A stretch of 39,296 nucleotides of DNA from an uncultured Flammeovirgaceae bacterium (GTDB taxonomy: Bacteria > Bacteroidota > Bacteroidia > Cytophagales > Cyclobacteriaceae), in the NCBI GenBank assembly GCA_937884755.1, contig CAKZYJ010000204.1, forward strand, positions 1 to 39,296, in the 5' to 3' direction. The stretch's first letter is position 1, and every line of letters starts with the position of its first letter. A program made the position numbers and the translations under genes. The notes beneath the pieces were generated by a model that saw only the letters and a list, made by a program, of their open reading frames with translations, did not search any database and was not told the origin of the DNA. Below, piece after piece: positions 8,282 through 16,890 of the stretch.

Positions 8282-10467
8282 TTGATATTTTCAATATTAA
8301 TTTTATTCAATATCGAGCCAATAAATCGGGAGCCTTGTTTTTCTAGAAAAGATATTGACTCTTTATCCCAAGCTTTGATTACCTTATCAGCTGAAAATAT
8401 CAGTACTATTCCTTCAACATACTGTGCTAATTCCTTTGAGTCCGTAAACTGATTCATTGCAGCTCCTTCTAGAAAAATATAATCGTACTGACTACTGATA
8501 TCTTTTAATCTGGAAAAGAAGTTTAGCTCTGGAAATATCTCTGAAGGTGAAAAATCACCTTGGTCACACCCTAAAATATCTATATTTTGTAGATGTGAGG
8601 GGCGAATAAGTTCAATCAGTTTGACCAAATCAACTTCAGAGCTACGAGTACCCAAAACCGGTCTTCCCTCCATATCTCGTGTCAGCGAGTTATTGCTAAA
8701 ATTCGTATCTATAATTAACACTCGCTTTTTTCCAATGCTTAGAGTCTGAGCTAATGTTTTGATAATTGTAGTTTTTCCTGCCCCAGGTGAGGTACTCGTA
8801 AACAAAATGACCTTCTTCCCACTGTTCTCTATTTCAAACCTAACTTTTCGGATCAAGTCCCTAAAAAGATCTTTATTCTCATTTTTTCTTGATTTGTCAT
8901 TGAACAAATTTTCGAGATTTAGATCTTTTTGATTAAGCTTATTCGTTACCCCAATAACATCTGATTTAAGAAACTTCTTAAAGTTAGCTGGAGTTTTAAC
9001 CGAAACGTCTATATACTCCAAAAAGATGACTATCATTACGCACAGTATAAAACTTGTTACTCCTGAAAGAGCCGTGGTAATTAGTCTTTTTGAGGATTCG
9101 GGCTCTACAGCAGGTTGCCCCTCAAGTGTTTGTCTAATATTATGATTTGAAGCCAAATTAACATTTAGCGCAGTATTATATTTTTCTTGTGCACCTAAGT
9201 ATTCTTGACTAGCAAGTGCTAGATCACGTTCTAAAGTCGCCACCCTAGCTTCTTTTGATGCATAACTTCCAACACTACTTCTCAGATCCAGCAATTTACT
9301 TTCTAATGCACGAACATTATCTCGGGAAATTGCAAGCTCAGTTTCAAGGTTCCGCTTCTTATTAATCAAATCCGCTTTGCTTAATTGCTCTTCACCATCA
9401 AAGGTCGTATAACCATTTGCTTCTTCTAGTTTAGCGTACAATTGATTTCGTAAATTATTTATCCTTTCCAATAGTTGCTGATCTTCAGCGCCTTCACTAA
9501 TATATTCTTTATTTAGTGCGTTAATTTGCTCCCTGAGTGTCAAAATATCAGAATTAGTGCTACTACTTGCTAATAATCCCCGATTGCCAGATGAAAGATT
9601 ACCTAGCCTATTGTTTATGTCCTCTATCGAGAGTAAGAGAGCCTGTGAATTCCTCCTAGCCTCAGAAAGTGAGCTTTCATAGTTAGCGATTTGCTCAATC
9701 TGGCTTGTGCTTTCAGCTTCGACATTGAGTACTCCTTGTGATGACTTGAAGGCTCTTAATGCTTCTTCCTTTTCATTCAACTCCCGCCGTTTTTGTTCAA
9801 CCAGGTTGGCAAATGTCTGTACAGTCTCATTTGATCTTTCAGACCATAGAGATTTATAATAACGCAAAAACTCATAACAAAGATTGTTTACCACAAATGC
9901 CGAAAGCTCAGGATTTTCGGAGAAAAACTGGATCTCGATGTAATCTGTTCTCTTAACTCGGTTAACAAAAAGCATCTCACTTATTGAAGCATGATTGTAC
10001 CGATAAAGCTTTAATAGTTCTAAGATTTCCTTTTCCTCAGTATTAAAGGATGTTAGCAACCTCATTGAATCAAGGTGATTTTGAAGTATCACCCGAGTTT
10101 CGTCTAAGTCTATTTTATTGTATATCTCTGTTTTTTTATCTTGATCTTCAATTTGCCTAAATGGCAAAACACCTTGTTCTAAGTCATGAATCATCAATTT
10201 ATACGAAAGCAACCCTATAACTTTGGTTGATATTAAAGTTTCAATTACGTTGCTGAATTTTATATCTGCTTCATAAACGTTAAATCGCTCATCAGTTAAT
10301 TTGACTTGCTCATTTACAGTAAATCCGGTAGAAAGCTGAGCTGTAGATTTATACAACCGTTTAAAGTCTTTAGTAAAAACTAATGCACAGACAATAGCTA
10401 TTGTGGGAATACCGATGAGTATCCATTTCCTTTTTACCAACGCTTTAATAAAATAAACTATATCCAT
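8278..10467 (-). CDS. Wzc-like polysaccharide co-polymerase with BY-kinase-like ATPase domain
   Basis: A 729-residue inner-membrane protein with the Wzz/GumC layout: TM1 at about 14-30, a long periplasmic coiled-coil region (about 210-430), TM2 at about 462-484, then a cytosolic P-loop domain. Walker A is SPGAGKTT (Lys about 563). The A' motif reads VLIIDTNF where BY-kinases usually have an Asp-x-Asp pair. The Walker B position reads FLEGAAM, with Glu-Gly replacing the usual Asp and no Pro. The C-terminus (NKINIENIN) lacks the tyrosine cluster that is autophosphorylated in Wzc. It probably controls chain length and export, but may bind ATP without acting as a tyrosine kinase. It lies 188 bp downstream of the T9SS esterase gene. 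Confidence 0.88.
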   Translation of the reverse strand: MDIVYFIKALVKRKWILIGIPTIAIVCALVFTKDFKRLYKSTAQLSTGFTVNEQVKLTDERFNVYEADIKFSNVIETLISTKVIGLLSYKLMIHDLEQGVLPFRQIEDQDKKTEIYNKIDLDETRVILQNHLDSMRLLTSFNTEEKEILELLKLYRYNHASISEMLFVNRVKRTDYIEIQFFSENPELSAFVVNNLCYEFLRYYKSLWSERSNETVQTFANLVEQKRRELNEKEEALRAFKSSQGVLNVEAESTSQIEQIANYESSLSEARRNSQALLLSIEDINNRLGNLSSGNRGLLASSSTNSDILTLREQINALNKEYISEGAEDQQLLERINNLRNQLYAKLEEANGYTTFDGEEQLSKADLINKKRNLETELAISRDNVRALESKLLDLRSSVGSYASKEARVATLERDLALASQEYLGAQEKYNTALNVNLASNHNIRQTLEGQPAVEPESSKRLITTALSGVTSFILCVMIVIFLEYIDVSVKTPANFKKFLKSDVIGVTNKLNQKDLNLENLFNDKSRKNENKDLFRDLIRKVRFEIENSGKKVILFTSTSPGAGKTTIIKTLAQTLSIGKKRVLIIDTNFSNNSLTRDMEGRPVLGTRSSEVDLVKLIELIRPSHLQNIDILGCDQGDFSPSEIFPELNFFSRLKDISSQYDYIFLEGAAMNQFTDSKELAQYVEGIVLIFSADKVIKAWDKESISFLEKQGSRFIGSILNKINIENIN

Positions 10468-10655
10468 ATCAATTGTTATTCAATAATATGCTATCAGCTA
10501 AATATAAGAAAGCGCAAAAATGAAGGAGTTGCAGTTACCCATCATTTTCACGCTCTCATTCTTCTTGTCAGTTTAGTCTAACAAATCACATGTTTCACTA
10601 ATTCAGAACTTTCCGAAAACAACACTAAAATACAAAAATTTATTGATAAAGTGTA

Positions 10656-13600
10656 TTACTGTTTTAGTAATCTCAAGACTTTATAATTATACTTAGTCTT
10701 TACTTTGAGTAGATACGTTCCTGGCAGTAACTCATCAGAAGAAAAGTCTAAATCCAAACCACCTGCATCTAGCTCAGGGTGTACGCTCTCATATATTAAA
10801 GCACCTGTAATGCTATGTACAGAAATACTAATAACATCACTTACCCCTCTAATTGTCAGTTCTTCTTTAAATGGGTTTGGATAAACAACAAATTCTCGAT
10901 CTCCAGAAAAATCACTCTCTAAAGATTCATCAACAATTCTTGGAGTCTTTTTTATCTGGGCAGTACGTGCATTACCCTGATCTATATCATAAGCCTGGAT
11001 TATTAGAGCACCCAGATACCCGAAGATAGCATTATCATCCAAAGTAATATCTATAAATACTTCTCCTGATCCATTAGGAACAACATTATTGATCTGAACA
11101 GTTTGTGAGGTATTGTACGAGGCGTTTAGTGAAGCTGACTGATCTTCAATAGTATATACAGTTGTCCGATTACCTCCACCGTTCCTACTAGCAAAGAACA
11201 CAAAATTATATCCTTTGGAAGTATTTAGTCCGCTTACTCTAAGTTGCGCGGAATTACCAACATCCAGCCAATAACTACTTCTCATTACATTATCAGGTAC
11301 AACCCCAGAGTTGTTACCGGTATTCATTCCATATGGATTCTCACCGTCGAAGTTGTCAGTAATTGAGACATTAATTCCTCGCCTAGTCCCTGAATCATCT
11401 CTTAAGTTATTGAAACTATCTCCCTCTTGAGGGTTAACATTCGTGTTATTCCAAGGAGATGCTTGAGAATTTACCCAGTTGAAATTTAAGGAAACAGTAT
11501 ACTGAAATGTTGATGCTTTTGAAACATTACTATACTCTGATTCACCATTCGCATTAACCGCCCGCAACTTATAGTAATATGTAGTATTAGAGGTCAATCC
11601 GTTATCTGTATATGAAGTTACGTTAGGACCCAAATTGGATAATAGTTGATAGTTACTGTTGGAAGAAACAGATCGCCATAACTCAAAACCTGTCTCATCA
11701 CTACTATTATCAGCCCAGTTAAGACTGACTTGAGTCTTAGAGTCTGGATTCGCAAATAAATTGCTTGGAGCAAGCGGCAAGCCGTCGTCTTCGTATGCCT
11801 GAATAATTAATGCATTAATGTATCCATAACTTGCACCACTAGCTTTCTTAGCTTGTATAATAACTTTCCCACCAGAATCCGGTGAAATACCATTTATCTG
11901 AACGGTATTTTGAGAATTATAGGAAGCGTTAAGTGAAACTGTTTCACCATTGATAGTGTAATTAGTCGTCCGATTTCCTCCGCCATTTCTGCTAGCAAAG
12001 AAGATGAAGTTGTATTTATTGTCGGAGGTTAAACCACTTACTTCAATTCTACGAGTCGCAGTGCTACCCTCCCAATAAGCAGTTCTCATTACATTATCAG
12101 GTACAACCCCAGAGTTGTTACCGGTATTCATACCTAACTCATTCGCATTAGCATCTCCCCATTTGTCCAATAGCTTTACAGCCATCCCGGTATTTACATC
12201 AGCGTCATTTACCAAATTACTCAAAGTAGTACCTACATTGGCCCGTGAGTTCATATTATTCCAAGGTGCTCCTTCATTTAATTGATCATTGAAGTTTACG
12301 TATACCGATGTAATGCTACCATTTGTGACGATGATTTTGAGGGATTTACTTGTTGTTCCCCCTTGATTATCAGCAGCAACAATCTCTATATTTTCGTGAA
12401 CTCCAATATCTCCTATACTAGGATCTAAAGATAATAAACCATTACCATTCCCTTGGTCAGTAAACGTTGCAAAGCCAGGCAAGCCGTTTATTGACAAGCT
12501 AATTATATCTCCTTGATCAGAATCTTGAGCAGCAATTGGAAGAGTAGCTACTTCATTGTCCTTAAGAGATACACTATCAGCTGCCGTGATAGTAGGTGCA
12601 GTATTAGGTGTGGTGTTCTTAAACGCTGAATTCGGAATCCTTTGTCTTCCACCTACACCATGAGCTGTATTCTTCCAAAATACTTCTAATCTCTCACCTC
12701 CGCTTCTTTCAAAAAATGTTATTGCAATCGGATGACTCCCTTCAGTTAAGTAAATCGTCCCTTCTCGGTATCTTGACCCATGCAGTCCATCATTGTTGAC
12801 TACCAAGTAACTTTCATCATAGGCACTTATACCACTATTAGGATTTACGTAGAGTTTGCTTCCATCGTCTGAACGAGTTTCAAAGGTATAATTACCGGTT
12901 ACAGGAATATCAATAAAACCCTCAAAAAGGAACCCAAACTCATTATTTCTGGTACGCACCCCAATGTCAACATTTGGTACACTACCAGTAGCCACCGGAG
13001 TCAGTGCGTTGAAATCGGGAAGAACACTCCACCTTCCGTGAAAATATTCATACGTTAGTCCGGTATCTATACTTTCGGCAGTCACCGTATTACTGAAACT
13101 CGAGGTATTTTCGGCTAAGTCTTTCGCTCTTACTTTATAAGTATAGGTAGAGATAGGAACCAAGTTTTCTGCTACAAAGCTGGTGTTAGGCGTGCTTGTT
13201 AAGTAAGTATCATTCTGAAATATTTCGTATTCAGTGACTCCAACAAAATCAGTTGAGGCATCCCACTTCAAGGAAATACTAGTACTGGTTGAACCCGTCA
13301 CAACTAGGTTCTGAGGAGCAGTTGGTGCCTCGGTGTCAGCTTGCGTAGAGGCAGAAGTATTAGCAACATTGGAAGCCCCAGTATCATTAATACCACGCAG
13401 CTTATAATAGTACTGACTATCGGCAGAAAGGCCATTGTCACTAAAACTTTCAGTATCTGCTGACAATGTTGCGATAAGGCTAAATCCGCTATTTTGCTGA
13501 GTCGAGCGATATAGTTCATAAGTTGTCTCACTAGCAACATCATTCCATGAAAGATTAATATCTATCGGTGAAGAAGAAGATGCTACAAAGCCTGTAGGTG

Positions 13601-14942
13601 CGGGGAAAGTATTATTGCTATTAACTGTAACTACCACTGGCTCGGAGAAATCTCCTGGGCATCCTCCCTGCTCTGTTACAGACACACTGTAAGAACCAGC
13701 ACTGTTCACAGTAATTGATTGAGAAGTAGCCCCGTTAGACCACTCATAAGCCTCGTAACCTGCCGGTGCACTGAGCGTTACTGAATTTTTCCCGTCTAAA
13801 GACGGAAGAGCTGTGCTTCCATCAGCACTGATTGTAACTGGTGTAGTACCTTGTCGGATCACAATATCTACAGGATTTTCTGACCATTGAGACCAAACAC
13901 TACCTCTTCTAAATCTTCCTTCGTAGGTTCCAGGTTCAGTAACTGTAATTTCATTAGAGTTTGCACCAGAGATTAGAGCACCATCTTTTCGCCACTCATA
14001 TCCGTTGAAACCTGATGATAGCCCTAATTTGACGTTAATGTTCTCACCAGGACAGAAGTCTGTTTTACCGAAAAATACATGAGGGTTTGTCTTATGAGCC
14101 CGGTTGATAAAGGGGAAAAAATCAGGCTCGTTGTACATCTTGTTCCATGTACCGTGTCCAGTATTAGGATAAAGGGTGTAACGAATATTTCCACCATTAT
14201 TCCTTATTTTGTCAATTAAGTTTTCGGCTGTAAACGGGGTCGGATTTGTATCTTTATCACCTTGAGATAGCCAAAGCGGAAGATACTTGTAGCTATTTAT
14301 ATCAGATGTTTCACCGTATATCGGTGATGCAGCACTCATTGGAATGGCAGCCGCAAACTTTTTGGCATACTGAGATCGAGATATCCATTCCCATACACCT
14401 TGTCCACCCGAAGATAACCCATGTACTACCACTCGATCTAAATCTACTTTCACATTGGCAGCAAAATAATCGATAAGCTGACTTAGGGCTGCAAATTGGC
14501 TATTTCCCCAGAAACCATTCTGACTCTGAGGGTACATTACAAAACCATCGAACGTACCATTATCCACAGCATCGCGATGCTTTTTGCCACCATGCTTCAT
14601 TGACCACTCATTATCATAAATCCCTCCTCTCTCACCTACGCCATGCAACATGATGATTAGTGGATATTCCTTTCCATCTTGAACGTTATGTTGATACGTT
14701 TTTGGAAACTTTAACCTAAAAGCCATCGCATTATAATAGTAAGCCTTATATGAGGAAGCATCCCAGTTTAATCTAGGCGTTACTACCCACTTCCCTATAT
14801 TATTCCAGGCAGGTCTACTTGGAGGGTTGCTTGAGTTATAAACTACAATAGGGTCATTAGGATCAAGGACTTGACCGCTAGCCGGAAATAAGCTGGCACT
14901 GAGTAAAAAGAGGGTGCTGACTAGTAGTATAAAATTTCTCAT
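10656..14942 (-). CDS. T9SS-secreted multidomain esterase with FN3, PA14 and malectin-like domains
   Basis: A 1428-residue exported protein. A signal peptide (1-23, ending ASGQ) precedes a CE1/PHB-depolymerase-like hydrolase (about 75-285) with MLHGVGERGG, GLSSGG (Ser177), an acid in QGDKD (Asp229 or Asp231) and GHGTW (His263). Then come Ig/PKD-like segments (about 290-445), two FN3 domains (about 450-630), PA14 (about 640-780), a cadherin-like domain (about 785-880), a malectin-like domain (about 885-1045), another FN3 (about 1050-1145), a second malectin-like copy (about 1150-1315) and a T9SS type A sorting domain (about 1345-1428: VVYPNPF, GTYLLKV, VLRLLKQ). It is probably a cell-surface or secreted enzyme that binds glycan and removes ester groups. 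Its position inside the locus suggests it acts on the polymer made here; that is inference. Confidence 0.9.
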   Translation of the reverse strand: MRNFILLVSTLFLLSASLFPASGQVLDPNDPIVVYNSSNPPSRPAWNNIGKWVVTPRLNWDASSYKAYYYNAMAFRLKFPKTYQHNVQDGKEYPLIIMLHGVGERGGIYDNEWSMKHGGKKHRDAVDNGTFDGFVMYPQSQNGFWGNSQFAALSQLIDYFAANVKVDLDRVVVHGLSSGGQGVWEWISRSQYAKKFAAAIPMSAASPIYGETSDINSYKYLPLWLSQGDKDTNPTPFTAENLIDKIRNNGGNIRYTLYPNTGHGTWNKMYNEPDFFPFINRAHKTNPHVFFGKTDFCPGENINVKLGLSSGFNGYEWRKDGALISGANSNEITVTEPGTYEGRFRRGSVWSQWSENPVDIVIRQGTTPVTISADGSTALPSLDGKNSVTLSAPAGYEAYEWSNGATSQSITVNSAGSYSVSVTEQGGCPGDFSEPVVVTVNSNNTFPAPTGFVASSSSPIDINLSWNDVASETTYELYRSTQQNSGFSLIATLSADTESFSDNGLSADSQYYYKLRGINDTGASNVANTSASTQADTEAPTAPQNLVVTGSTSTSISLKWDASTDFVGVTEYEIFQNDTYLTSTPNTSFVAENLVPISTYTYKVRAKDLAENTSSFSNTVTAESIDTGLTYEYFHGRWSVLPDFNALTPVATGSVPNVDIGVRTRNNEFGFLFEGFIDIPVTGNYTFETRSDDGSKLYVNPNSGISAYDESYLVVNNDGLHGSRYREGTIYLTEGSHPIAITFFERSGGERLEVFWKNTAHGVGGRQRIPNSAFKNTTPNTAPTITAADSVSLKDNEVATLPIAAQDSDQGDIISLSINGLPGFATFTDQGNGNGLLSLDPSIGDIGVHENIEIVAADNQGGTTSKSLKIIVTNGSITSVYVNFNDQLNEGAPWNNMNSRANVGTTLSNLVNDADVNTGMAVKLLDKWGDANANELGMNTGNNSGVVPDNVMRTAYWEGSTATRRIEVSGLTSDNKYNFIFFASRNGGGNRTTNYTINGETVSLNASYNSQNTVQINGISPDSGGKVIIQAKKASGASYGYINALIIQAYEDDGLPLAPSNLFANPDSKTQVSLNWADNSSDETGFELWRSVSSNSNYQLLSNLGPNVTSYTDNGLTSNTTYYYKLRAVNANGESEYSNVSKASTFQYTVSLNFNWVNSQASPWNNTNVNPQEGDSFNNLRDDSGTRRGINVSITDNFDGENPYGMNTGNNSGVVPDNVMRSSYWLDVGNSAQLRVSGLNTSKGYNFVFFASRNGGGNRTTVYTIEDQSASLNASYNTSQTVQINNVVPNGSGEVFIDITLDDNAIFGYLGALIIQAYDIDQGNARTAQIKKTPRIVDESLESDFSGDREFVVYPNPFKEELTIRGVSDVISISVHSITGALIYESVHPELDAGGLDLDFSSDELLPGTYLLKVKTKYNYKVLRLLKQ
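11279..11327. repeat. 49-bp perfect direct repeat, copy 1
   Basis: This 49-base stretch, inside the second malectin-like domain of the T9SS esterase, is identical to 12083-12131. It encodes the shared NTGNNSGVVPDNVMR segment. The two copies are 804 bp apart (268 codons, in frame), so they mark an internal domain duplication kept alike by recent origin, conversion or strong constraint. Confidence 0.9.
12083..12131. repeat. 49-bp perfect direct repeat, copy 2
   Basis: Partner of the repeat at 11279-11327, lying in the first malectin-like domain. Identity at third codon positions across 49 bases is higher than protein constraint alone would need. Confidence 0.9.
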
Positions 14943-15000
14943 TTTAGAAGTTTTTCCGATAGAATAAAGAGATTAATTGTTAGTTTGGTGTAATATTTTT

Positions 15001-15008
15001 CAAATATA
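15001..15008 (-). promoter_or_regulatory. Candidate Bacteroidota -7 element for the T9SS esterase gene
   Basis: On the minus strand this reads TATATTTG, an exact match to the Bacteroidota TAnnTTTG element, about 60 bases before the esterase ATG at 14942. No clear TTG -33 element sits at the usual distance, so the call is tentative. Confidence 0.35.
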
Positions 15009-15081
15009 TTGATATTTACTGAAAACTCATAGTAAATTACTATTATCTTCGCAAGTGAAAGTAGTCAAATTTCAATAAACC

Positions 15082-15105
15082 ACTATGGGCCGAAAGCACC
15101 ATAGT
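15082..15105. repeat. End hairpin of the IS200-type remnant
   Basis: A perfect 7-bp stem ACTATGG/CCATAGT encloses GCCGAAAGCA, within which GC pairs with GC leaving a bulged A. On the plus strand it is followed by TTTTT, so it could also stop transcription entering from the left. Its place downstream of tnpA fits a right-end imperfect palindrome. Confidence 0.6.
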
Positions 15106-15127
15106 TTTTGCTTAGACTGAAAGTCTC

Positions 15128-15426
15128 TCATTGTAGGATGAAATTTGATTGATCATCTCCACCTGGTTTACGATGATGTTCTAGATATTCATTAACCATC
15201 TCATCAGTTATATTTCCCATACTCCAACACCCAAAACCGATCGTCCAGAAATGCCTGCCCCAGTATCGCTTTCCCAGTTCAGGAACCTCGCGAGCCGTCG
15301 TACCAATTCACTGATAGGCTGAGATGGACGATATTCTATGTGCATATGAACGCGATCTTTGGTTGCCCACACGATATGCACCGTCAATCTTGATACTGTA
15401 TGTCCATTGGCACGCTGATATGACAT
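15128..15426 (-). pseudogene. Y1-transposase TnpA pseudogene (IS200/IS605 family)
   Basis: The start SYQRANGHTVSRLTVHIVWA is the typical N-terminus of Bacteroidota IS200-type TnpA. It jumps abruptly from ATK to DRVHMHIEYRPSQPISELV, losing roughly 35 residues that normally lie between. After RRL the frame shifts. The C-terminal part is readable in another frame as ELGKRYWGRHFW, GFGCWSMGNI, then NEYLEHH with the catalytic Tyr region, ending at TGA 15128-15130. Only 72 codons remain in the first frame, ending at TAA 15208-15210. With an internal deletion and a frameshift it cannot make active transposase. Confidence 0.85.
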
Positions 15427-15454
15427 ACAGCAAAGGTAGATTTTTAGAAGCTAA

Positions 15455-15481
15455 AGCGAAATGTACCCGGCGTGGGTCGCT
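15455..15481. repeat. Second end hairpin of the IS200-type remnant
   Basis: AGCG (15455-15458) pairs with CGCT (15478-15481), and inside them ACCC pairs with GGGT around GGCGT, with a six-base bulge on one side. It lies 5' of the tnpA remnant, where the left-end palindrome of an IS200-type element would be. Confidence 0.4.
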
Positions 15482-15583
15482 CAGAGTGCATAGTTTTAAC
15501 TCTATTTGTAACCAATAAAAAGTGAGTCCTAATTTTCCTGAGAGCTTCTAATTAACGAAGTCCATTTTCAATCAACTCGACTA

Positions 15584-15602
15584 TTACAACAAAGAGTTGT
15601 AA
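15584..15602 (-). terminator. Stem-loop downstream of the glycan-assembly operon
   Basis: TTACAAC (15584-15590) and GTTGTAA (15596-15602) form a perfect 7-bp stem around AAAGA, about 80 bases past the acyltransferase stop at 15681. There is no strong U-tract on the minus strand, so it is a weak terminator candidate. Confidence 0.3.
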
Positions 15603-15680
15603 AACACTAACAAGATTATTTAAATTGAACGAAAACACAGTCAGCTCTTTAAAACAAATCAATTTTGAATCTTTCCATTC

Positions 15681-16862
15681 TTAGTTTAATACGCTTTTTA
15701 CCCTTGTTTTTGCTGTTTCACCTCTCAACCGTTTTCCGTGTAAAATATTACCGATAATTGTATATCGAGCAAAGTGCTGATACGTAATTAACGTAACTAT
15801 ACTAGCAATTGATAAGACGATCCAAAAGCGAGCCCACCCATAGACATTGCTATATAGCAACAATATTTCAGTAAAAACAACAATAGGAAAATGGACAAGG
15901 TAGAGCCAGTAAGCTGAATCCGAAATATATCTAAGAATTCTATTTTCTTTTGAAAAGAACTGGATGAATCCACCTAAAGCTCCACCCACGAGAAGTAGCG
16001 TCAAACAAACTCCGAGAATTCTAGCTAGGTTGTAAAGTAGAGGCGAACTCTCAGGGTTATCTGCTAATAAGAAATAACAATAGGTAAAGGGTATAGCTAG
16101 CAAGCTACCTAAAGAAAAATATCTAAGGGAAACACGTTTAATGCTTTCAATGCAAGAAACATTAGCGTGTAGCAAATAACCAATAAAAAAGAATATACCA
16201 TAGTAGACAAATTGACCAACGTTAGGTTTTAGTCCAGTATATGGTTCGATAATTATTTTGTTTTGATAATACAAGACAGAAAAAAGAAAAATTGCAAAAA
16301 ATATAAATATTATGGGTCTAGTGAAGTTTGCAAATATATTCAGCTTACTTTGAATCAAAGATTTGATTTTTATAGGAGTAAGAACAAGTATAGCTAGCAT
16401 GCTGATGTAAAACATCATCAGATAGTATAAAAACCAGAGATGAACCAACCCGTTCCAGTGTAAGATACCTTTTAAAGTATTGTTAAGTGCCTCATCTACG
16501 CTTAAACCTTGGAAAAACGCATATTTGTAATAAAGCAAGGGGGCTATAGAAAGTGGAACAATAATGATGATACTAACAATGAAGGGAAGTAAAATTCGCT
16601 TAAGACGATGTTGGATAAAATTTCGGAAGCCAATTTTTAAATAGAGTAATCTTGCAAAAAAACCAGCTACTAAAAAGAATAACTGCATACGAAATGAATG
16701 TATCCAAAGATATAATAAATCAAACGTAACAGATTGAAAATCAGGATCAGTTGGCCAATTCACATTCGTATGTATACGATAGGGAATAGCCGCGTGTAGT
16801 ACTATGCCTAGCAGCATAGCAATCCCGCGAAGCGCGTCCATTCCATGAATTCGATTACTCAC
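15681..16862 (-). CDS. OpgC/MdoC-like acyltransferase-3 membrane protein
   Basis: A 393-residue protein with about ten membrane helices. The start RIHGMDALRGIAMLLGIVLHAAIPY carries the family Asp-Ala-Leu-Arg pattern and conserved His, and FRMQLFFLVAGFFA follows. This version resembles OpgC/MdoC, which transfers succinyl groups to periplasmic glucans. Here it would acylate a polymer sugar; the acyl donor cannot be read from sequence. The start is GTG at 16862; the next ATG (residue 8, 16841) would remove part of the conserved N-terminus. It is the last gene of the minus-strand run, 28 bases after the TolC-like gene. Confidence 0.85.
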   Translation of the reverse strand: MSNRIHGMDALRGIAMLLGIVLHAAIPYRIHTNVNWPTDPDFQSVTFDLLYLWIHSFRMQLFFLVAGFFARLLYLKIGFRNFIQHRLKRILLPFIVSIIIIVPLSIAPLLYYKYAFFQGLSVDEALNNTLKGILHWNGLVHLWFLYYLMMFYISMLAILVLTPIKIKSLIQSKLNIFANFTRPIIFIFFAIFLFSVLYYQNKIIIEPYTGLKPNVGQFVYYGIFFFIGYLLHANVSCIESIKRVSLRYFSLGSLLAIPFTYCYFLLADNPESSPLLYNLARILGVCLTLLLVGGALGGFIQFFSKENRILRYISDSAYWLYLVHFPIVVFTEILLLYSNVYGWARFWIVLSIASIVTLITYQHFARYTIIGNILHGKRLRGETAKTRVKSVLN

Positions 16863-16890
16863 CGGTGACTATCTCTTATTTATTGTTTTG

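Larger units (their letters stand above)
15082..15481 (-). mobile_element. Decayed IS200/IS605-type element
   Basis: The span holds a broken tnpA (15128-15426) with hairpins on both sides. Downstream, ACTATGG (15082-15088) pairs with CCATAGT (15099-15105), with an inner GC/GC pairing and a one-base bulge. Upstream, ACCC (15465-15468) pairs with GGGT (15474-15477), flanked by AGCG/CGCT. Imperfect end palindromes recognised by TnpA are typical of this family, which has no terminal inverted repeats. Exact cleavage sites and ends are not determined. The element separates the glycan-assembly operon from the esterase/co-polymerase group. Confidence 0.65.

Noticed and set aside
13304-13543. 79-codon minus-strand frame
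   Set aside because: It lies wholly inside the 1428-residue T9SS protein gene in another frame; the host frame has clear FN3 domains.
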